Positions 17,007 through 26,342 are shown, numbered from the stretch's first letter. The stretch is DNA of 64,000 nt from Streptomyces jumonjinensis (GCF_009600885.1 NZ_VCLA01000170.1:107638-171637), one strand, 5' to 3'. Made by a program: numbers and translations. Notes: generated by a model from the sequence alone, not told the origin.

Positions 17007-18532
17007 GCGGCGACAAGAACAGGTTTGAGCGGTATGGGCCGGACGGGCCGTTGGACGACCGGACTGGGAACGGAATTGTGAACAACGGGCCGGAGCACGG
17101 ACGGTCGGAGCAGGACCGGCCGGAGAGCGAACGACCGGAGAACGATCAGCCGGAGAACGATCGGGCGGGGAGAGGCCGGCCGGAGAGCGACCGGCCGGAG
17201 AGCGACCGGCCGGAGAGCGACCGGCCGGGGGGAGATCGGCCGGAGCCGGAGCAATCGGAGCCGGATCAGGCGGAGCGGGAACGGTCGGTGGGCGGGGATT
17301 CGTCCGGCGACGGTTCGGGCTCCCGCCCTGACGGCGGCGACGGTTCGGGCTCCCGCCCCGACGACGGTCCCGGTGCCGATGACGGTTCCGGGACCGGCCG
17401 CTGTCCCGGCTCTGCCGGGCGGGGTACGGAGCCGGGCGGGATCGTCGGTTTCGGCGGGCTGCTCAAGAGCGTGGACGCTCCGACCGGAGCCGACGGCGGC
17501 GAGGACCTCGGCGAGGAGGATCCGGGCGCGGACGAGCTGGCCCTGCGGCGCATGTTCCAGGGCGCCGTGCAGGACCTCGCCCCCTCGGACGGCGCCCTCG
17601 ACCATCTGCGCAAGGCGGTGCCCGCGCGGCGTGCCCGCAAGAGGCAGCTGCTGGTGGGCGTGGCCGCCGCCGCGCTGCTGCTGGGCACCGCGATCCCCGC
17701 CTTCGTCCATGTGGCGAGCTCCAACGGCGGCGGCATGGCCAATCCGCTGAACCTCGGCAAGGAGAAGTCCACCGAGGGCAGCACCGGGTCCCCCGCGGAC
17801 AAGGTGAAGGAGAAGAAGGAGTCGGCCAAGCCCTCCGACCGGGGGTCGGCCCCGCCGAAGGACAAGGGCAAGGGCAAGACGAGCCGCGCTCCGGGCGACC
17901 GCCCGGGAAAAGACACCGGAGACGGGTCCGGGGGCGCTCCCACGGGGGGCCCGGATGACGTCCAGTCCGCCTCGACGGTCTGCGGACCGGCGCAGCTGGG
18001 CGTCAGCGGCACGGATGTGAGCGCTCCGGACGCCGGGGGCGTGGTCTACGGAGTGTTCCGCGTCGCCAACGTCTCCGGCGGCTCCTGCACGGTCGAGGGC
18101 GGCGGGTCCGTCAGCGCCGCGGCGCAGGGCGCGGCCGACCCGGCCAGGATCTCGGTGGCCCAGCATGTGTCGGGCGGGCCTGCGGGCAGTCTGCCCGACC
18201 CCTCGATGGAGGCGTCCTCGCTGCTGCTGGCGCCGGGCCAGTCGTATGAGGTGCGCTTCGCCTGGGTGCCGAGCGAGACCTGTCCGGTCGACGGCGGGGA
18301 GTCCCCTGATCCCACGCCCACGGACGGCGGCGAAGGCGGCTCCGTGTCCGAGGGCTCGGGCGGGGAGCCCGGGGGGCTGTCGGCCCAGCTGATCGGCGAG
18401 GACGGCGGCCCTCAGGACGGCAGCGTCGCCCTGACCCACACGGCGCAGGGAGGCGCCCCGAGCGCCGGTGCGACGATCCCGAACGCGTGCGCCGGCACGG
18501 TGTACCGGACAGGTCTGCTGAGCGCGGGCTAG
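17003..18532 (+). CDS. membrane protein coupled to the sigma factor, DUF4232-like exterior
   Basis: 509 residues. N-terminal ~170 residues are acidic low complexity with repeated ESDRP units. Next comes a cytosolic helical segment (ELALRRMFQGAVQDLAPSDG), one membrane helix near residue 215-235 (LLVGVAAAALLLGTAIP), a Lys/Pro/Gly-rich linker and an exterior domain with paired cysteines that resembles DUF4232. The start overlaps the sigma-factor stop. By position and topology it is a candidate anti-sigma factor, but no zinc-binding anti-sigma (ZAS) motif is present, so this is inference. Confidence 0.7.
   Translation: MSGDKNRFERYGPDGPLDDRTGNGIVNNGPEHGRSEQDRPESERPENDQPENDRAGRGRPESDRPESDRPESDRPGGDRPEPEQSEPDQAERERSVGGDSSGDGSGSRPDGGDGSGSRPDDGPGADDGSGTGRCPGSAGRGTEPGGIVGFGGLLKSVDAPTGADGGEDLGEEDPGADELALRRMFQGAVQDLAPSDGALDHLRKAVPARRARKRQLLVGVAAAALLLGTAIPAFVHVASSNGGGMANPLNLGKEKSTEGSTGSPADKVKEKKESAKPSDRGSAPPKDKGKGKTSRAPGDRPGKDTGDGSGGAPTGGPDDVQSASTVCGPAQLGVSGTDVSAPDAGGVVYGVFRVANVSGGSCTVEGGGSVSAAAQGAADPARISVAQHVSGGPAGSLPDPSMEASSLLLAPGQSYEVRFAWVPSETCPVDGGESPDPTPTDGGEGGSVSEGSGGEPGGLSAQLIGEDGGPQDGSVALTHTAQGGAPSAGATIPNACAGTVYRTGLLSAG
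17176..17220 (+). repeat. 15-bp coding tandem repeat
   Basis: Three perfect units of CCGGCCGGAGAGCGA, flanked by diverged units, encode ESDRP repeats in the sigma-factor partner protein. Copy number is likely variable between strains. Confidence 0.85.
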
Positions 18533-18961
18533 GACACGGCCGGGCCGGGGGGAGTGACCGGGCCGGGGTTGGGTGACCGGGCTCGGGTCGGGTCGGGTCT
18601 GAGCTCGGCCTGGCGACGGGTCGGCGCGGCCCGGTGCGGATCTGAGCTCAGGTCGGCCCGGCCCGGTGCGGTGTTCAGCGCGGGCCGGACCTGGCGCGGG
18701 TCGGGGGCCCGGGCAGGTCGGTCGCGGGCCGGGCTCCGGCGAGGGAGGCGGGTCCGCGGATCGGTCCAGGGCGGGCGGCTCGGCACCCGGCCCAGGGCGG
18801 GGCACCCGGCGCGGACCCGGGTCCGGCCCCCGGGCCGGGCGTGCGGGCGTCGGCCGGCCCCCGACCGGACCGGCGCGGACCCGGGTCTGGCGCCCGACCG
18901 GACCGGCGCGGGTGCGCGCTCGGAACCGGCGCGGGTTCATCGCCGGTCATGGCGGCAGCGC
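18533..18961. other. GC-rich intergenic region
   Basis: About 430 bp of low-complexity G+C sequence with scattered repeats such as GACCGGACCGGCGCGG. Frames are open on both strands only because stop codons are rare; I see no gene. Confidence 0.6.
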
Positions 18962-18988
18962 CGCCTTCCGCCCGGCGGGCGGAAGGCG
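18962..18988. terminator. bidirectional hairpin terminator
   Basis: A perfect 12-bp stem (CGCCTTCCGCCC / GGGCGGAAGGCG) with a 3-nt loop lies 6 bp beyond the stop of the SURF1 gene and between convergent genes. There is no U-tract, as is common in Streptomyces. Confidence 0.75.
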
Positions 18989-18994
18989 CCGGGA

Positions 18995-19750
18995 TCAGAC
19001 CGGGTCGGGCTCCAGGCCCAGCTCGCGGTCGCGGATCGCCTCCACCTCACGGCGCATCAGCCGGAACCACATGAACAGCACGAACGCCGCGAACACGAAC
19101 CACTCCCCGGTGTACCCCAGGTTCTGGAACGCCTTCAGATCCAGCCCGCTGCCCTCCACGCTCGCGGCCGGCACCGCCGCCAGTCCGTGGTCCGCCTCGA
19201 CCAGCGTGATCCACGCGTTGTACACATCGTCCGGCACCAGGTTCACCAGCGAGGCCGCGCTGATCATCCCGACCTGTCCGCTCGGCAGCCCGCCCGCCGT
19301 ATGCACCCCGTCGGTGCCCGCGTTCTCCGACGCCTGGAGCGCTCCGGTCACCGAGACCTCGCCCGCCGGGGCGGCCGGGACCCGCCCGCCCTCGGCGACC
19401 CAGCCGCGCACCACCGGAAGCGTGCGCCCGCCGTCCGTCTTCAGCAGCGTCAGCACATAGTCCCCGCGCTTCCCGTCCAGCTCGCGGCCGGGCACGATGA
19501 ACTGCTCGCCGTAGACCCCGGTCGCCGTGGCATGCCGGCCGGAGGTCTTCGTGTCGACCGGCAGCAGCTCGTCCAGCGGCACGGCCTTCCGCTCATCGGG
19601 GGAGGGCTCCCGCTCGGCCTCCTGGTGACTGTCGACGCGGGCCTCGAACCTGCCGAGCTGCCACGACCCCATGAAGACGCAGAACGGGATCGCCAGGACG
19701 ACGAAGAGATTGATGCCCCACCACCGGGGCGTCAGCAGGAAGCGGTACAC
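18995..19750 (-). CDS. SURF1 family protein
   Basis: 251 residues. Two membrane helices at about 12-30 (GINLFVVLAIPFCVFMGSW) and 215-233 (WFVFAAFVLFMWF) enclose an exterior domain, with the SURF1 signatures SWQLGRFE and a YVLTLL…LPVVRGWV core. SURF1 proteins assist cytochrome aa3 oxidase assembly, probably haem a insertion. GTG 19750 follows ggaggg. It is likely transcribed with the S9 peptidase gene upstream (27-nt gap). Confidence 0.9.
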   Translation of the reverse strand: MYRFLLTPRWWGINLFVVLAIPFCVFMGSWQLGRFEARVDSHQEAEREPSPDERKAVPLDELLPVDTKTSGRHATATGVYGEQFIVPGRELDGKRGDYVLTLLKTDGGRTLPVVRGWVAEGGRVPAAPAGEVSVTGALQASENAGTDGVHTAGGLPSGQVGMISAASLVNLVPDDVYNAWITLVEADHGLAAVPAASVEGSGLDLKAFQNLGYTGEWFVFAAFVLFMWFRLMRREVEAIRDRELGLEPDPV

Positions 19751-19777
19751 CCCTCCACGGTACGGAACGCGCTCGGG

Positions 19778-21679
19778 CTACTCCGGTCCGCCCCCCTCCC
19801 CGGAGGTCCGCCCGGCGGCGGCCGGTGCTCCTCCCAGATGCGCGGAGGCGAAGGCGATCTCCATCGCGAGCTGCTTGATCCGCTCCTCGACCACCAGCGA
19901 GCCGTGCCCCGCGTCGTACCGGTAGACCTCATGGACCGCGCCCCGGGCCGCCAGCCGGTCCACATAGTTCTCCACCTGGCGGATCGGGCAGCGCGGGTCG
20001 TTGACGCCCGCTGAGATGTAGACCGGCGCCCGCACCGCGTCGACATAGGTCAGCGGCGACGAGATCTCGAACCGCTCGGGCACCTCCTCCGGGGTGCCGC
20101 CCAGCAGGGTGCGGTCCATCGCCTTCAGCGCCTCCATCTCATCGTGGTAGGCCGTGACATAGTCGGCGACCGGCACGGCGGCCAGCCCCAGCGACCACGC
20201 CCCGGGCTGGGTGCCGAGGCCGAGCAGGGTCAGATAGCCGCCCCAGGAGCCGCCCGCCAGGATCAGCCGCTCCGGGTCGGCGAGCCCGGAGCCCACCGCC
20301 CAGTCGCGGACCGCCGCGATGTCCTCCAGCTCGATCAGCCCGACCCGGTGCTTGAGGGCGTCCGTCCACGCCCTGCCGTACCCCGTCGAACCCCGGTAGT
20401 TCACCCGGACCACCGCATAGCCGTGGTCGACCCAGGCCGCCGGGCCCGCGGCGAAGGCGTCGCTGTCATGCCAGGTCGGGCCGCCGTGGATGTCGAAGAT
20501 CACGGGCAGCGGGCCCTCGGCCCCCGCCGGGCGCTGTACCAGGGCGTGCACCCGGCCCCCCGGCCCGTCCACCCAGACATCCTCCACCGGGACCGACTCC
20601 GGGGCCCGCGCGCCCGGCGGGTCGAGCACGGTCCCGCCCGCGGTCGAGCGGACCTGCGGCGGCAGCGCCGCCGACGACCAGAGATACTCCACATCCCCGG
20701 ACGGCCGGGCGCTCGCGCCCGAGACCGAACCGGCCGGGGTCTCTATGCGCACCAGCTCCCGGGTCGCCAGGTCGTACCGCCACAGCTCGCCGCGGGCCTC
20801 GAAGCTGTGCGCTATCAGCAGCCCCGAGCCGTCCGGATACCACTCCGCGTTCACATCGCCCGGGAGCTCGACGGCGAGATCGGTCTCCTCGCCCGAGACG
20901 ACGTCCCAGATCATCGGCTCCCAGCGCCCACGGCGCTGATGCCCCACGAGCAGCCGGGTGTCCCCGTCCACCGGAGCGAAGCCGAGGACTTCGAGCCCCA
21001 GCTCCACGGAGCCGCCCTTGGTGTCGTCCAGCTCGGCCACCGGGGTGCCGTCGAGCCGGACCACCCGCAGCGCCGCGTGCATCGCGTCCCCGTGCTCGGT
21101 GTGCTCGACGGCGATCAGCGTCCCGTCATGGGAGAGATCGCCGACCCCGGCCGACTCCCGGTGCCGGTAGATCTCGACCGGCCCGGCCCCCTCCCGTACG
21201 ACATGGATCGTGGTGCCCTCCTCGTCGGTGGAGCGCCCGATCACCGACGCGCCGTGCCGTCCGATCGCCAGCCCCGCCGAATACGCCGGGTCGAGACCGG
21301 GGGCCGCGGGCACGTCCGCACCGCCGGCGAAGGGCTGGCGCAGCCATATCCCGAACTCGTCCCCCTCCGCCGCGGAGTCGGAGTCGGGGCCGGGGCCGGA
21401 AGACGCTCCGTGCCCGTCGCAGAACCACCAGATCCACTCGCCGTCCGGGGTGAGCACGCCGTCCGTCGTGCCGCTCGGCCGGTCGGTGACCTGACGCCGG
21501 CCGCCCGTCGACCGGTCCCACGCGTACAGCTCGTACTTTCCCGTCTCGTTCGAGACGAAGAGCGCGCGGTCCGGCGCGTCCTCCGCCCAGTCGGGCAGGG
21601 AGACGCGCGGTGCGCGGAAGCGCTGCTCCCACTCGGGCATCGGGGCGGAGGCGTCGGTACTCTCGGTGATCTCGGTCAT
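19778..21679 (-). CDS. S9 family serine peptidase
   Basis: 633 residues. N-terminal beta-propeller (WD-like repeats, e.g. ILDS-free segments with DGEWIWW and YPDGSGLLI) covers about 1-370. The alpha/beta-hydrolase catalytic domain covers about 385-620. The nucleophile is in AGGSWGGYL, the acid Asp in SAGVNDPRCPI and the His in YDAGHGSL. It is a prolyl-oligopeptidase/acylaminoacyl-peptidase type enzyme that cleaves short peptides, likely cytoplasmic as no signal peptide is seen. ATG 21679 begins the conserved sequence; the longer frame to 21808 does not look coding. Confidence 0.9.
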   Translation of the reverse strand: MTEITESTDASAPMPEWEQRFRAPRVSLPDWAEDAPDRALFVSNETGKYELYAWDRSTGGRRQVTDRPSGTTDGVLTPDGEWIWWFCDGHGASSGPGPDSDSAAEGDEFGIWLRQPFAGGADVPAAPGLDPAYSAGLAIGRHGASVIGRSTDEEGTTIHVVREGAGPVEIYRHRESAGVGDLSHDGTLIAVEHTEHGDAMHAALRVVRLDGTPVAELDDTKGGSVELGLEVLGFAPVDGDTRLLVGHQRRGRWEPMIWDVVSGEETDLAVELPGDVNAEWYPDGSGLLIAHSFEARGELWRYDLATRELVRIETPAGSVSGASARPSGDVEYLWSSAALPPQVRSTAGGTVLDPPGARAPESVPVEDVWVDGPGGRVHALVQRPAGAEGPLPVIFDIHGGPTWHDSDAFAAGPAAWVDHGYAVVRVNYRGSTGYGRAWTDALKHRVGLIELEDIAAVRDWAVGSGLADPERLILAGGSWGGYLTLLGLGTQPGAWSLGLAAVPVADYVTAYHDEMEALKAMDRTLLGGTPEEVPERFEISSPLTYVDAVRAPVYISAGVNDPRCPIRQVENYVDRLAARGAVHEVYRYDAGHGSLVVEERIKQLAMEIAFASAHLGGAPAAAGRTSGEGGGPE

Positions 21680-21730
21680 GGCCCCATTCTGCGCTGAGCC
21701 GCCGACAAACCGTTCGCACCGTCCGCAGCC

Positions 21731-21739
21731 TGTGGATAA
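21731..21739 (-). promoter_or_regulatory. single DnaA-box-like 9-mer
   Basis: TGTGGATAA is the reverse complement of TTATCCACA, the strict E. coli DnaA box. It sits in the 70-bp divergent promoter region between the peptidase and methyltransferase genes. Only one copy is present, so binding is speculative. Confidence 0.3.
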
Positions 21740-21749
21740 CCTCGGACGC

Positions 21750-22592
21750 ATGCCCACTCCAGCCCCTGCCGACTTCCCCGCGGACTGGCGCGAGGTCAAC
21801 CGCTCCAACTGGGATGAACGCGTCCCGATCCATGTCGCCGGCGATTTCTACGAGCTCGACGCCTTCCGCGCGGGCAAGGAGGCGCTGCGTGACTTCGAGA
21901 TCGCCGAGGTCGGCGATGTGAGCGGACGCACCCTGCTCCACCTTCAGTGCCATTTCGGACAGGACACCCTGTCCTGGGCCCGGCGCGGGGCCGCCCAGGT
22001 CGTCGGCCTCGACTTCTCCGAACCGGCCGTGGAGGCCGCCCGCGCGCTCGCCGCCGAGATCGGATTCGGCCCGGAGCGCGCCGCGTTCGTCGCCGCCGAT
22101 GTGTACGACGCCGTGGAAGCCGTGCCGGACGCCCGCTACGACATCGTCTACACCGGCACCGGCGCGCTCAACTGGCTCCCCGACATCGAGCGCTGGGCCC
22201 GGACGGCCGCCTCGCTCGTCGCGCCCGGCGGGTTCCTGTATCTCGCGGAGTTCCATCCGCTCACCGACGCCCTCGACGACGAGACCGGCTCCAAGGTCGT
22301 GCACGACTACTTCTCGCGCGACGCGTGGCTCGATGACATGCCGGGGACCTACGCCGATCTCGACGCCGAGACCGTCCACAACCGGACCGTCGAGTGGCAG
22401 CACCCGATCGGCGAGGTCGTCTCCGCGCTCTGCGCCACCGGGCTGCGCCTGGAATTCCTGCATGAGCACGACATGTCGCTCTTCCCGCGCTTCGACCATT
22501 TCACCCAGGGCGAGGACGGCTACTACCGCTTCCCGGCGGGCCGCCCCCGTATCCCGCTGATGTACTCGCTCAAGGCGACCCGGCCGGTCTGA
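21750..22592 (+). CDS. class I SAM-dependent methyltransferase
   Basis: 280 residues. Motif I reads LLHLQCHFGQDTLSWARRGA, followed by VVGLDFSEPAVEAAR, the acidic motif and an IVYTGTGALNWLPD motif-IV region. This is the common methyltransf_11/25 fold. The substrate is not evident. ATG 21750 is chosen as the start of conserved sequence. It is divergent from the S9 peptidase gene. Confidence 0.85.
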   Translation: MPTPAPADFPADWREVNRSNWDERVPIHVAGDFYELDAFRAGKEALRDFEIAEVGDVSGRTLLHLQCHFGQDTLSWARRGAAQVVGLDFSEPAVEAARALAAEIGFGPERAAFVAADVYDAVEAVPDARYDIVYTGTGALNWLPDIERWARTAASLVAPGGFLYLAEFHPLTDALDDETGSKVVHDYFSRDAWLDDMPGTYADLDAETVHNRTVEWQHPIGEVVSALCATGLRLEFLHEHDMSLFPRFDHFTQGEDGYYRFPAGRPRIPLMYSLKATRPV

Positions 22593-22636
22593 GCCGGTGA
22601 GCCCCGGCCGGTCCGAGCCCGCAGAATCAGGGGGCC

Positions 22637-22939
22637 TCAGGGGGTCTCAGGGGCCCTGGGCAGGCGCACCACCGCCCGGCCGCCGTCCAGATCGACGGTG
22701 GAGCGGTGCGGCGGTGCGCCGTCCTCGTCGTCGTCCTTGAGCAGCAGCGCGCTCTGCCGCTCCTTCAGCTCGCTCTGCTTGCCCGGCGAGAACGTCGCGT
22801 GCAACTGCTCGAACCCGGTCGCGGACACCTGCCCCGTCCGCTTGCCGAGGCCGGTCGCCCGCATGATCTGATCCGCGAAGGCGATGACCACGAGCAGGAT
22901 CACCAGCCCGGGAAGGGTCATGAATACGATGAACTCCAT
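22637..22939 (-). CDS. small membrane protein (DUF6191-like)
   Basis: 100 residues. One N-terminal membrane helix (FIVFMTLPGLVILLVVIAF), then a basic/acidic cytosolic tail with ATGFEQLHATFSPGKQSELK. This matches small Streptomyces membrane proteins annotated as DUF6191, from memory. Start ATG 22939 (MEFIVFM); a frame six codons longer exists. Function unknown. Confidence 0.65.
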   Translation of the reverse strand: MEFIVFMTLPGLVILLVVIAFADQIMRATGLGKRTGQVSATGFEQLHATFSPGKQSELKERQSALLLKDDDEDGAPPHRSTVDLDGGRAVVRLPRAPETP

Positions 22940-23005
22940 AACCTCAGTCTCCGGCAAGGGAGTTGAGGTCGGCCAGAGCGGGGAGGAACCCCCGCGGCGG
23001 TGAGT

Positions 23006-23689
23006 TCAGCCGGCGGTGCGCACGGCCACCGCCGCCGCATAGCCGGGATCGGTCTCCAGGTCTGTGAGCCGCCAGGCCGGATCCACGCCCGGCCGGGGGC
23101 CGGTCCCGACATAGGGATGCCGCAGGCCGTCGTTGAGCCCGACGCCGATCGCCTTCAGCACCGACTCCTTACGGGTCCAGCAGCGGGCGAAGGCCGGGGC
23201 CCGGTCACCGGCGGGCAGCGCCGCCAGCTCGTCGCGCTCGCGGGGGTGCAGCTGGCCCGCGATATCGGCGATCGTCTTGGGGCTGGGCACCGCCTCGACG
23301 TCCACCCCGACCGGAGCCGAGGCCAGGGCTATCAGCACGATCCCCTCGGTATGCGACAGGGAGAAGTGCACCGCGCCGCCCGGCACCACGGGACGGCCGT
23401 GCGGGCCGTCGCAGTGGGTGCACGGCTCCCGGTCCAGGGTGACCGACTCCGGGGACCGGCCGAGGCGCTCCCCGAGCAGACGGCGCAGCGCCACATGCGC
23501 GACGGCGTACGCATCCCGGTCCGACGGCCGCAGAAAGGCGTCGAGCCGGGCGGACTCCCCGGCGTCGAGCAGACGGCGGTGGGCGAGGGCGTCGGCGGCC
23601 AGTTCGGGGACGCGTCCGGACCAGAGGCGCTCCACACCGGGGGGCCGCTCCGTCGTCGGTGCCCGGCCGGCGGGGGGCTCGGTCGCCAT
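23006..23689 (-). CDS. 4'-phosphopantetheinyl transferase
   Basis: 227 residues, Sfp/EntD type. Motifs in order: HFSLSHTEG, the magnesium-binding GVDVE, and WTRKESVLKAIG (the WxxKEA signature). It transfers phosphopantetheine from CoA to the serine of carrier proteins; Sfp-type enzymes usually serve polyketide or nonribosomal peptide synthases. No carrier-protein gene is present in the window, so it is probably a housekeeping enzyme for many clusters. ATG 23689. Confidence 0.92.
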   Translation of the reverse strand: MATEPPAGRAPTTERPPGVERLWSGRVPELAADALAHRRLLDAGESARLDAFLRPSDRDAYAVAHVALRRLLGERLGRSPESVTLDREPCTHCDGPHGRPVVPGGAVHFSLSHTEGIVLIALASAPVGVDVEAVPSPKTIADIAGQLHPRERDELAALPAGDRAPAFARCWTRKESVLKAIGVGLNDGLRHPYVGTGPRPGVDPAWRLTDLETDPGYAAAVAVRTAG

Positions 23690-23837
23690 GCTCTGCTCTG
23701 CCCTCTCTGCTGGACGTGCCCGTCTTCTGTACGTATCCGCCGCTCCCGAGCCGAGGCGGGGAAGGCGGAGACGCCGGTGTGCGGCGCGCAAGGGCCCGCG
23801 CGTCGCACACCGGGCGTCATGAGGCGGCGGCGCCGAC

Positions 23838-24413
23838 TCAGATGTTGACGCCGAAGTCCTGCGCGATACCGCGCAGGCCGGAGGCGTAGCCCTGGCCCAC
23901 GGCGCGGAACTTCCACTCGTCATTGTTGCGGTAGAGCTCGCCGAAGACCATGGCGGTCTCGGTCGAGGCGTCCTCGCTCAGGTCGTAGCGGGCCAGCTCG
24001 GCCCCGCCGGCCTGGTTGACCACGCGGATGAACGCGTTGCGCACCTGGCCGAAGGACTGGCCGCGGCTTTCGCCCTCGTGGATCGAGACCGGGAAGACGA
24101 TCTTCTGGGCCTCGGCGGGCACGCCCGCCAGATTGACCTTGATCTGCTCGTCGTCGCCCTCGCCCGCGCCCGTGAGGTTGTCGCCGGTGTGCTCGACGGA
24201 GCCCTCGGGGCTCTTGAGGTTGTTGAAGAAGATGAAGTGCTGGTCGGTCAGCACCTTGCCGTTGCCGTCCACCAGCAGGGCGCTGGCGTCCAGGTCGAAG
24301 TCGGTGCCCGTGGTGCTTCGGACGTCCCAGCCGAGGCCCACGATCACCGCAGACAGGCCCGGGGCCTCCTTGCTGAGCGAGACATTGCCGCCCTTGGACA
24401 GGCTGACACCCAT
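23838..24413 (-). CDS. TerD family protein
   Basis: 191 residues starting [15 protein letters not shown], the family N-terminus. The calcium-binding signature [16 protein letters not shown] and the second site [18 protein letters not shown] are intact. TerD proteins are linked to tellurite resistance, phage or colicin resistance and stress in bacteria, and Streptomyces has many. It ends [13 protein letters not shown] aggga precedes ATG 24413. Confidence 0.93.
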   Translation of the reverse strand: MGVSLSKGGNVSLSKEAPGLSAVIVGLGWDVRSTTGTDFDLDASALLVDGNGKVLTDQHFIFFNNLKSPEGSVEHTGDNLTGAGEGDDEQIKVNLAGVPAEAQKIVFPVSIHEGESRGQSFGQVRNAFIRVVNQAGGAELARYDLSEDASTETAMVFGELYRNNDEWKFRAVGQGYASGLRGIAQDFGVNI

Positions 24414-24689
24414 GGAATCCCTGCGCAATCCGGCGCGGGCCGCGCCTTTATTGACGTTGCTGTGCCCAATCGTGCCAACGACTGACCCCCGGTTCCGGTT
24501 CCCGGCGGCCCGGGAAGTCATCTAAGCGTCGCCTTATATAAGTGACGGCAGTCGAGCGGTGAACTGTGAGCCCGGATCTCACCCCAGGGGTACTCCAGGG
24601 TGAGCCGGAAGTAGGCACCGCGGTGTGACGAGTGCCGCCCCGACGCCGCCCTACGGTCCTGTCTTCGCCGCAGAGACAGGAGACGGGGA
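24414..24689. other. divergent promoter region
   Basis: 276 bp between terD-like and the GT87-like gene. It includes an AT-rich segment around 24528-24545 (cttatataag), unusual for this window, that is likely part of a promoter. No gene seen. Confidence 0.5.
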
Positions 24690-26342
24690 ATGGCACGGTC
24701 GGCATCCGAATCAGCGACGGGCGACGCGAGTGATGCGGGTGACGCGGACGACGCGGGCGATGCGGGCGATGCGAGTGATGCGGGTGACGTGGGCGATGCG
24801 GGTGACGCGGGTGACGCGGGTGATGCGGGTGACGCGGGCGATGCGAGTGATGCGGGCGATCGGCCCGCATGGACCGCAGGGCCGTCCACCTCCGGACCGG
24901 CCCGCGCACAGACCGGCCCGCCCGCCTACAGACCCGCAGGTCGGTGCGCCGCCGCCTCCGCCGGTTCGCCTGCCGGTCCGTCCGCCGTCGCCGCCCTCCG
25001 CCAGCGCCTCCCCGACACACGCCGGACGGTCGCCGCGCTCCTCGCCCACCCCTCCGGCCCAGCCCTCGGGCTCCTGCTCTGCGCGGTGCTCGCCGGAGCC
25101 TTCGCGCTGGTGACCACGGTGTCGACGCACCGGCTCTGGGGCGTCCTCGCAGCAGCCGGATACGCCGTCGCCGCGCTCGCGGCGTCACGGCACAGCGCCG
25201 CCCGGGCGACCGCTCTCGCGGCGGTGACGACGGCGCTGCTCCCCCTCGCCGTGCTCTGCGCGGCCGACAGCGCCCAGCTCGAAGTGCGGGTGGTCGAGGA
25301 AGCGGCCCGTGACCTGCTGCGCTCCGGGACCCCGTACGACGCCGCCCCCGCCGAGCCGGCCGACTACAACCCCTATCTCCCCGCGATGGCGCTCTTCGGC
25401 ATACCCGGGGCCCTCCTCGGTCTCGATCCGCGCTGGTTTTTCGCGCTCTGCTTCCTCGCCGCACTGGCGTACGCGGGCACGCTCCCGCCCGCCCCGACCT
25501 CGCCGAAGGTCACGCTCACCCCCGCCGCGCCGAAGGCCCCGCGCGCCACGGCGGGCGCGCTGACCCTCCTCATCGCCTGCCCGCCCGTGGCGATGACGCT
25601 CGCGGTGAGCGGAATCGATCTGCCCGTGATCGGGCTGATGGCGCTGGGGCTCGCGCTCGCCGCCCAGGGGCGGCCGGGCGCCGCCGGACTGGTCCTCGGG
25701 CTCGCCTCTGCGATGAAGTGGACGGCGTGGCCCGCGGCGGCGGTGGCCTGCGCGCTGCTCTTCCTCCGGTACGGGCGCGGGAGCGCGGGCCGTCTCGCGG
25801 CGTCGGCCGCCGCCGTGCTCGCCGTGTGCGCCGCGCCGGTGGCCGTACGCGATCCGGGGGCCTTCGCCGAGCACGCCGTCGCCTTTCCGCTCGGGCTGGC
25901 CGACGTGCCCTCGCCCGCCGCGAGCCCGCTGCCCGGACAGCTGCTGGCCACCGCGCTGCCGGGCGGAGACGTGGTCGCGGTGACGCTGCTCGCGGCAGCC
26001 GCCGTGACGATGGCGCTCTCCCTCGTACTGCGGCCCCCGGCGACGGTGACCGCGGCGGCGGACCGGGTGGCCCTCGGCCTGCTGGCGGCGCTGCTGCTCG
26101 CGCCCGCCACCCGGTACGGCTATCTCCTCTACCCGCTGGTGCTCTCCGGATGGTTCCGGCTGGTGGGCGCGGACCTCGGGTGGTTCCGGGCGGCGGGCTC
26201 GGACGTCAGGGCGGCGGGCTCGGACATCAGCGCGGCGGGCTCGGACATCAGGGCGGCGGGATGGCACGGGCCCAGCAGCAGCGCCGGGCCGTCGCCTTCG
26301 GGCGCGGGATGGACGGCCTGGCGCCAGCCGCGGCGAAGGTAG
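24690..26342 (+). CDS. GT87-like multi-pass membrane protein with GDA-repeat N-terminus
   Basis: 550 residues. Residues about 10-57 are acidic repeats (GDAGDASDA), then a proline-rich linker. Ten or so hydrophobic segments cover 125-500, with GTPYDAAPAEPADYNPYLPA, a motif of the DUF2029/glycosyltransferase-87 family that uses polyprenyl-linked sugars outside the membrane. Start ATG 24690 follows aggagacgggg. The C-terminus (RAAGSDV/I repeats) is read from 21-bp DNA repeats and overlaps by 214 bp the convergent GNAT gene. Confidence 0.8.
   Translation: MARSASESATGDASDAGDADDAGDAGDASDAGDVGDAGDAGDAGDAGDAGDASDAGDRPAWTAGPSTSGPARAQTGPPAYRPAGRCAAASAGSPAGPSAVAALRQRLPDTRRTVAALLAHPSGPALGLLLCAVLAGAFALVTTVSTHRLWGVLAAAGYAVAALAASRHSAARATALAAVTTALLPLAVLCAADSAQLEVRVVEEAARDLLRSGTPYDAAPAEPADYNPYLPAMALFGIPGALLGLDPRWFFALCFLAALAYAGTLPPAPTSPKVTLTPAAPKAPRATAGALTLLIACPPVAMTLAVSGIDLPVIGLMALGLALAAQGRPGAAGLVLGLASAMKWTAWPAAAVACALLFLRYGRGSAGRLAASAAAVLAVCAAPVAVRDPGAFAEHAVAFPLGLADVPSPAASPLPGQLLATALPGGDVVAVTLLAAAAVTMALSLVLRPPATVTAAADRVALGLLAALLLAPATRYGYLLYPLVLSGWFRLVGADLGWFRAAGSDVRAAGSDISAAGSDIRAAGWHGPSSSAGPSPSGAGWTAWRQPRRR
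24720..24862 (+). repeat. 9-bp coding tandem repeats
   Basis: About sixteen units of the type GAYGCGGGY encode the GDA/SDA repeats of the membrane protein. Third-position variation (GGT/GGC/AGT) shows the array is not freshly expanded. Confidence 0.85.

Noticed and set aside
16859-18940. 693-residue open frame opposite the sigma-factor partner gene
   Set aside because: Composition is repetitive Arg/Pro/Ala and no start with RBS; the plus-strand pair is coherent.
24720-24862. CRISPR-like array
   Set aside because: The 9-bp units are contiguous and in frame without spacers, so this is a coding tandem repeat.
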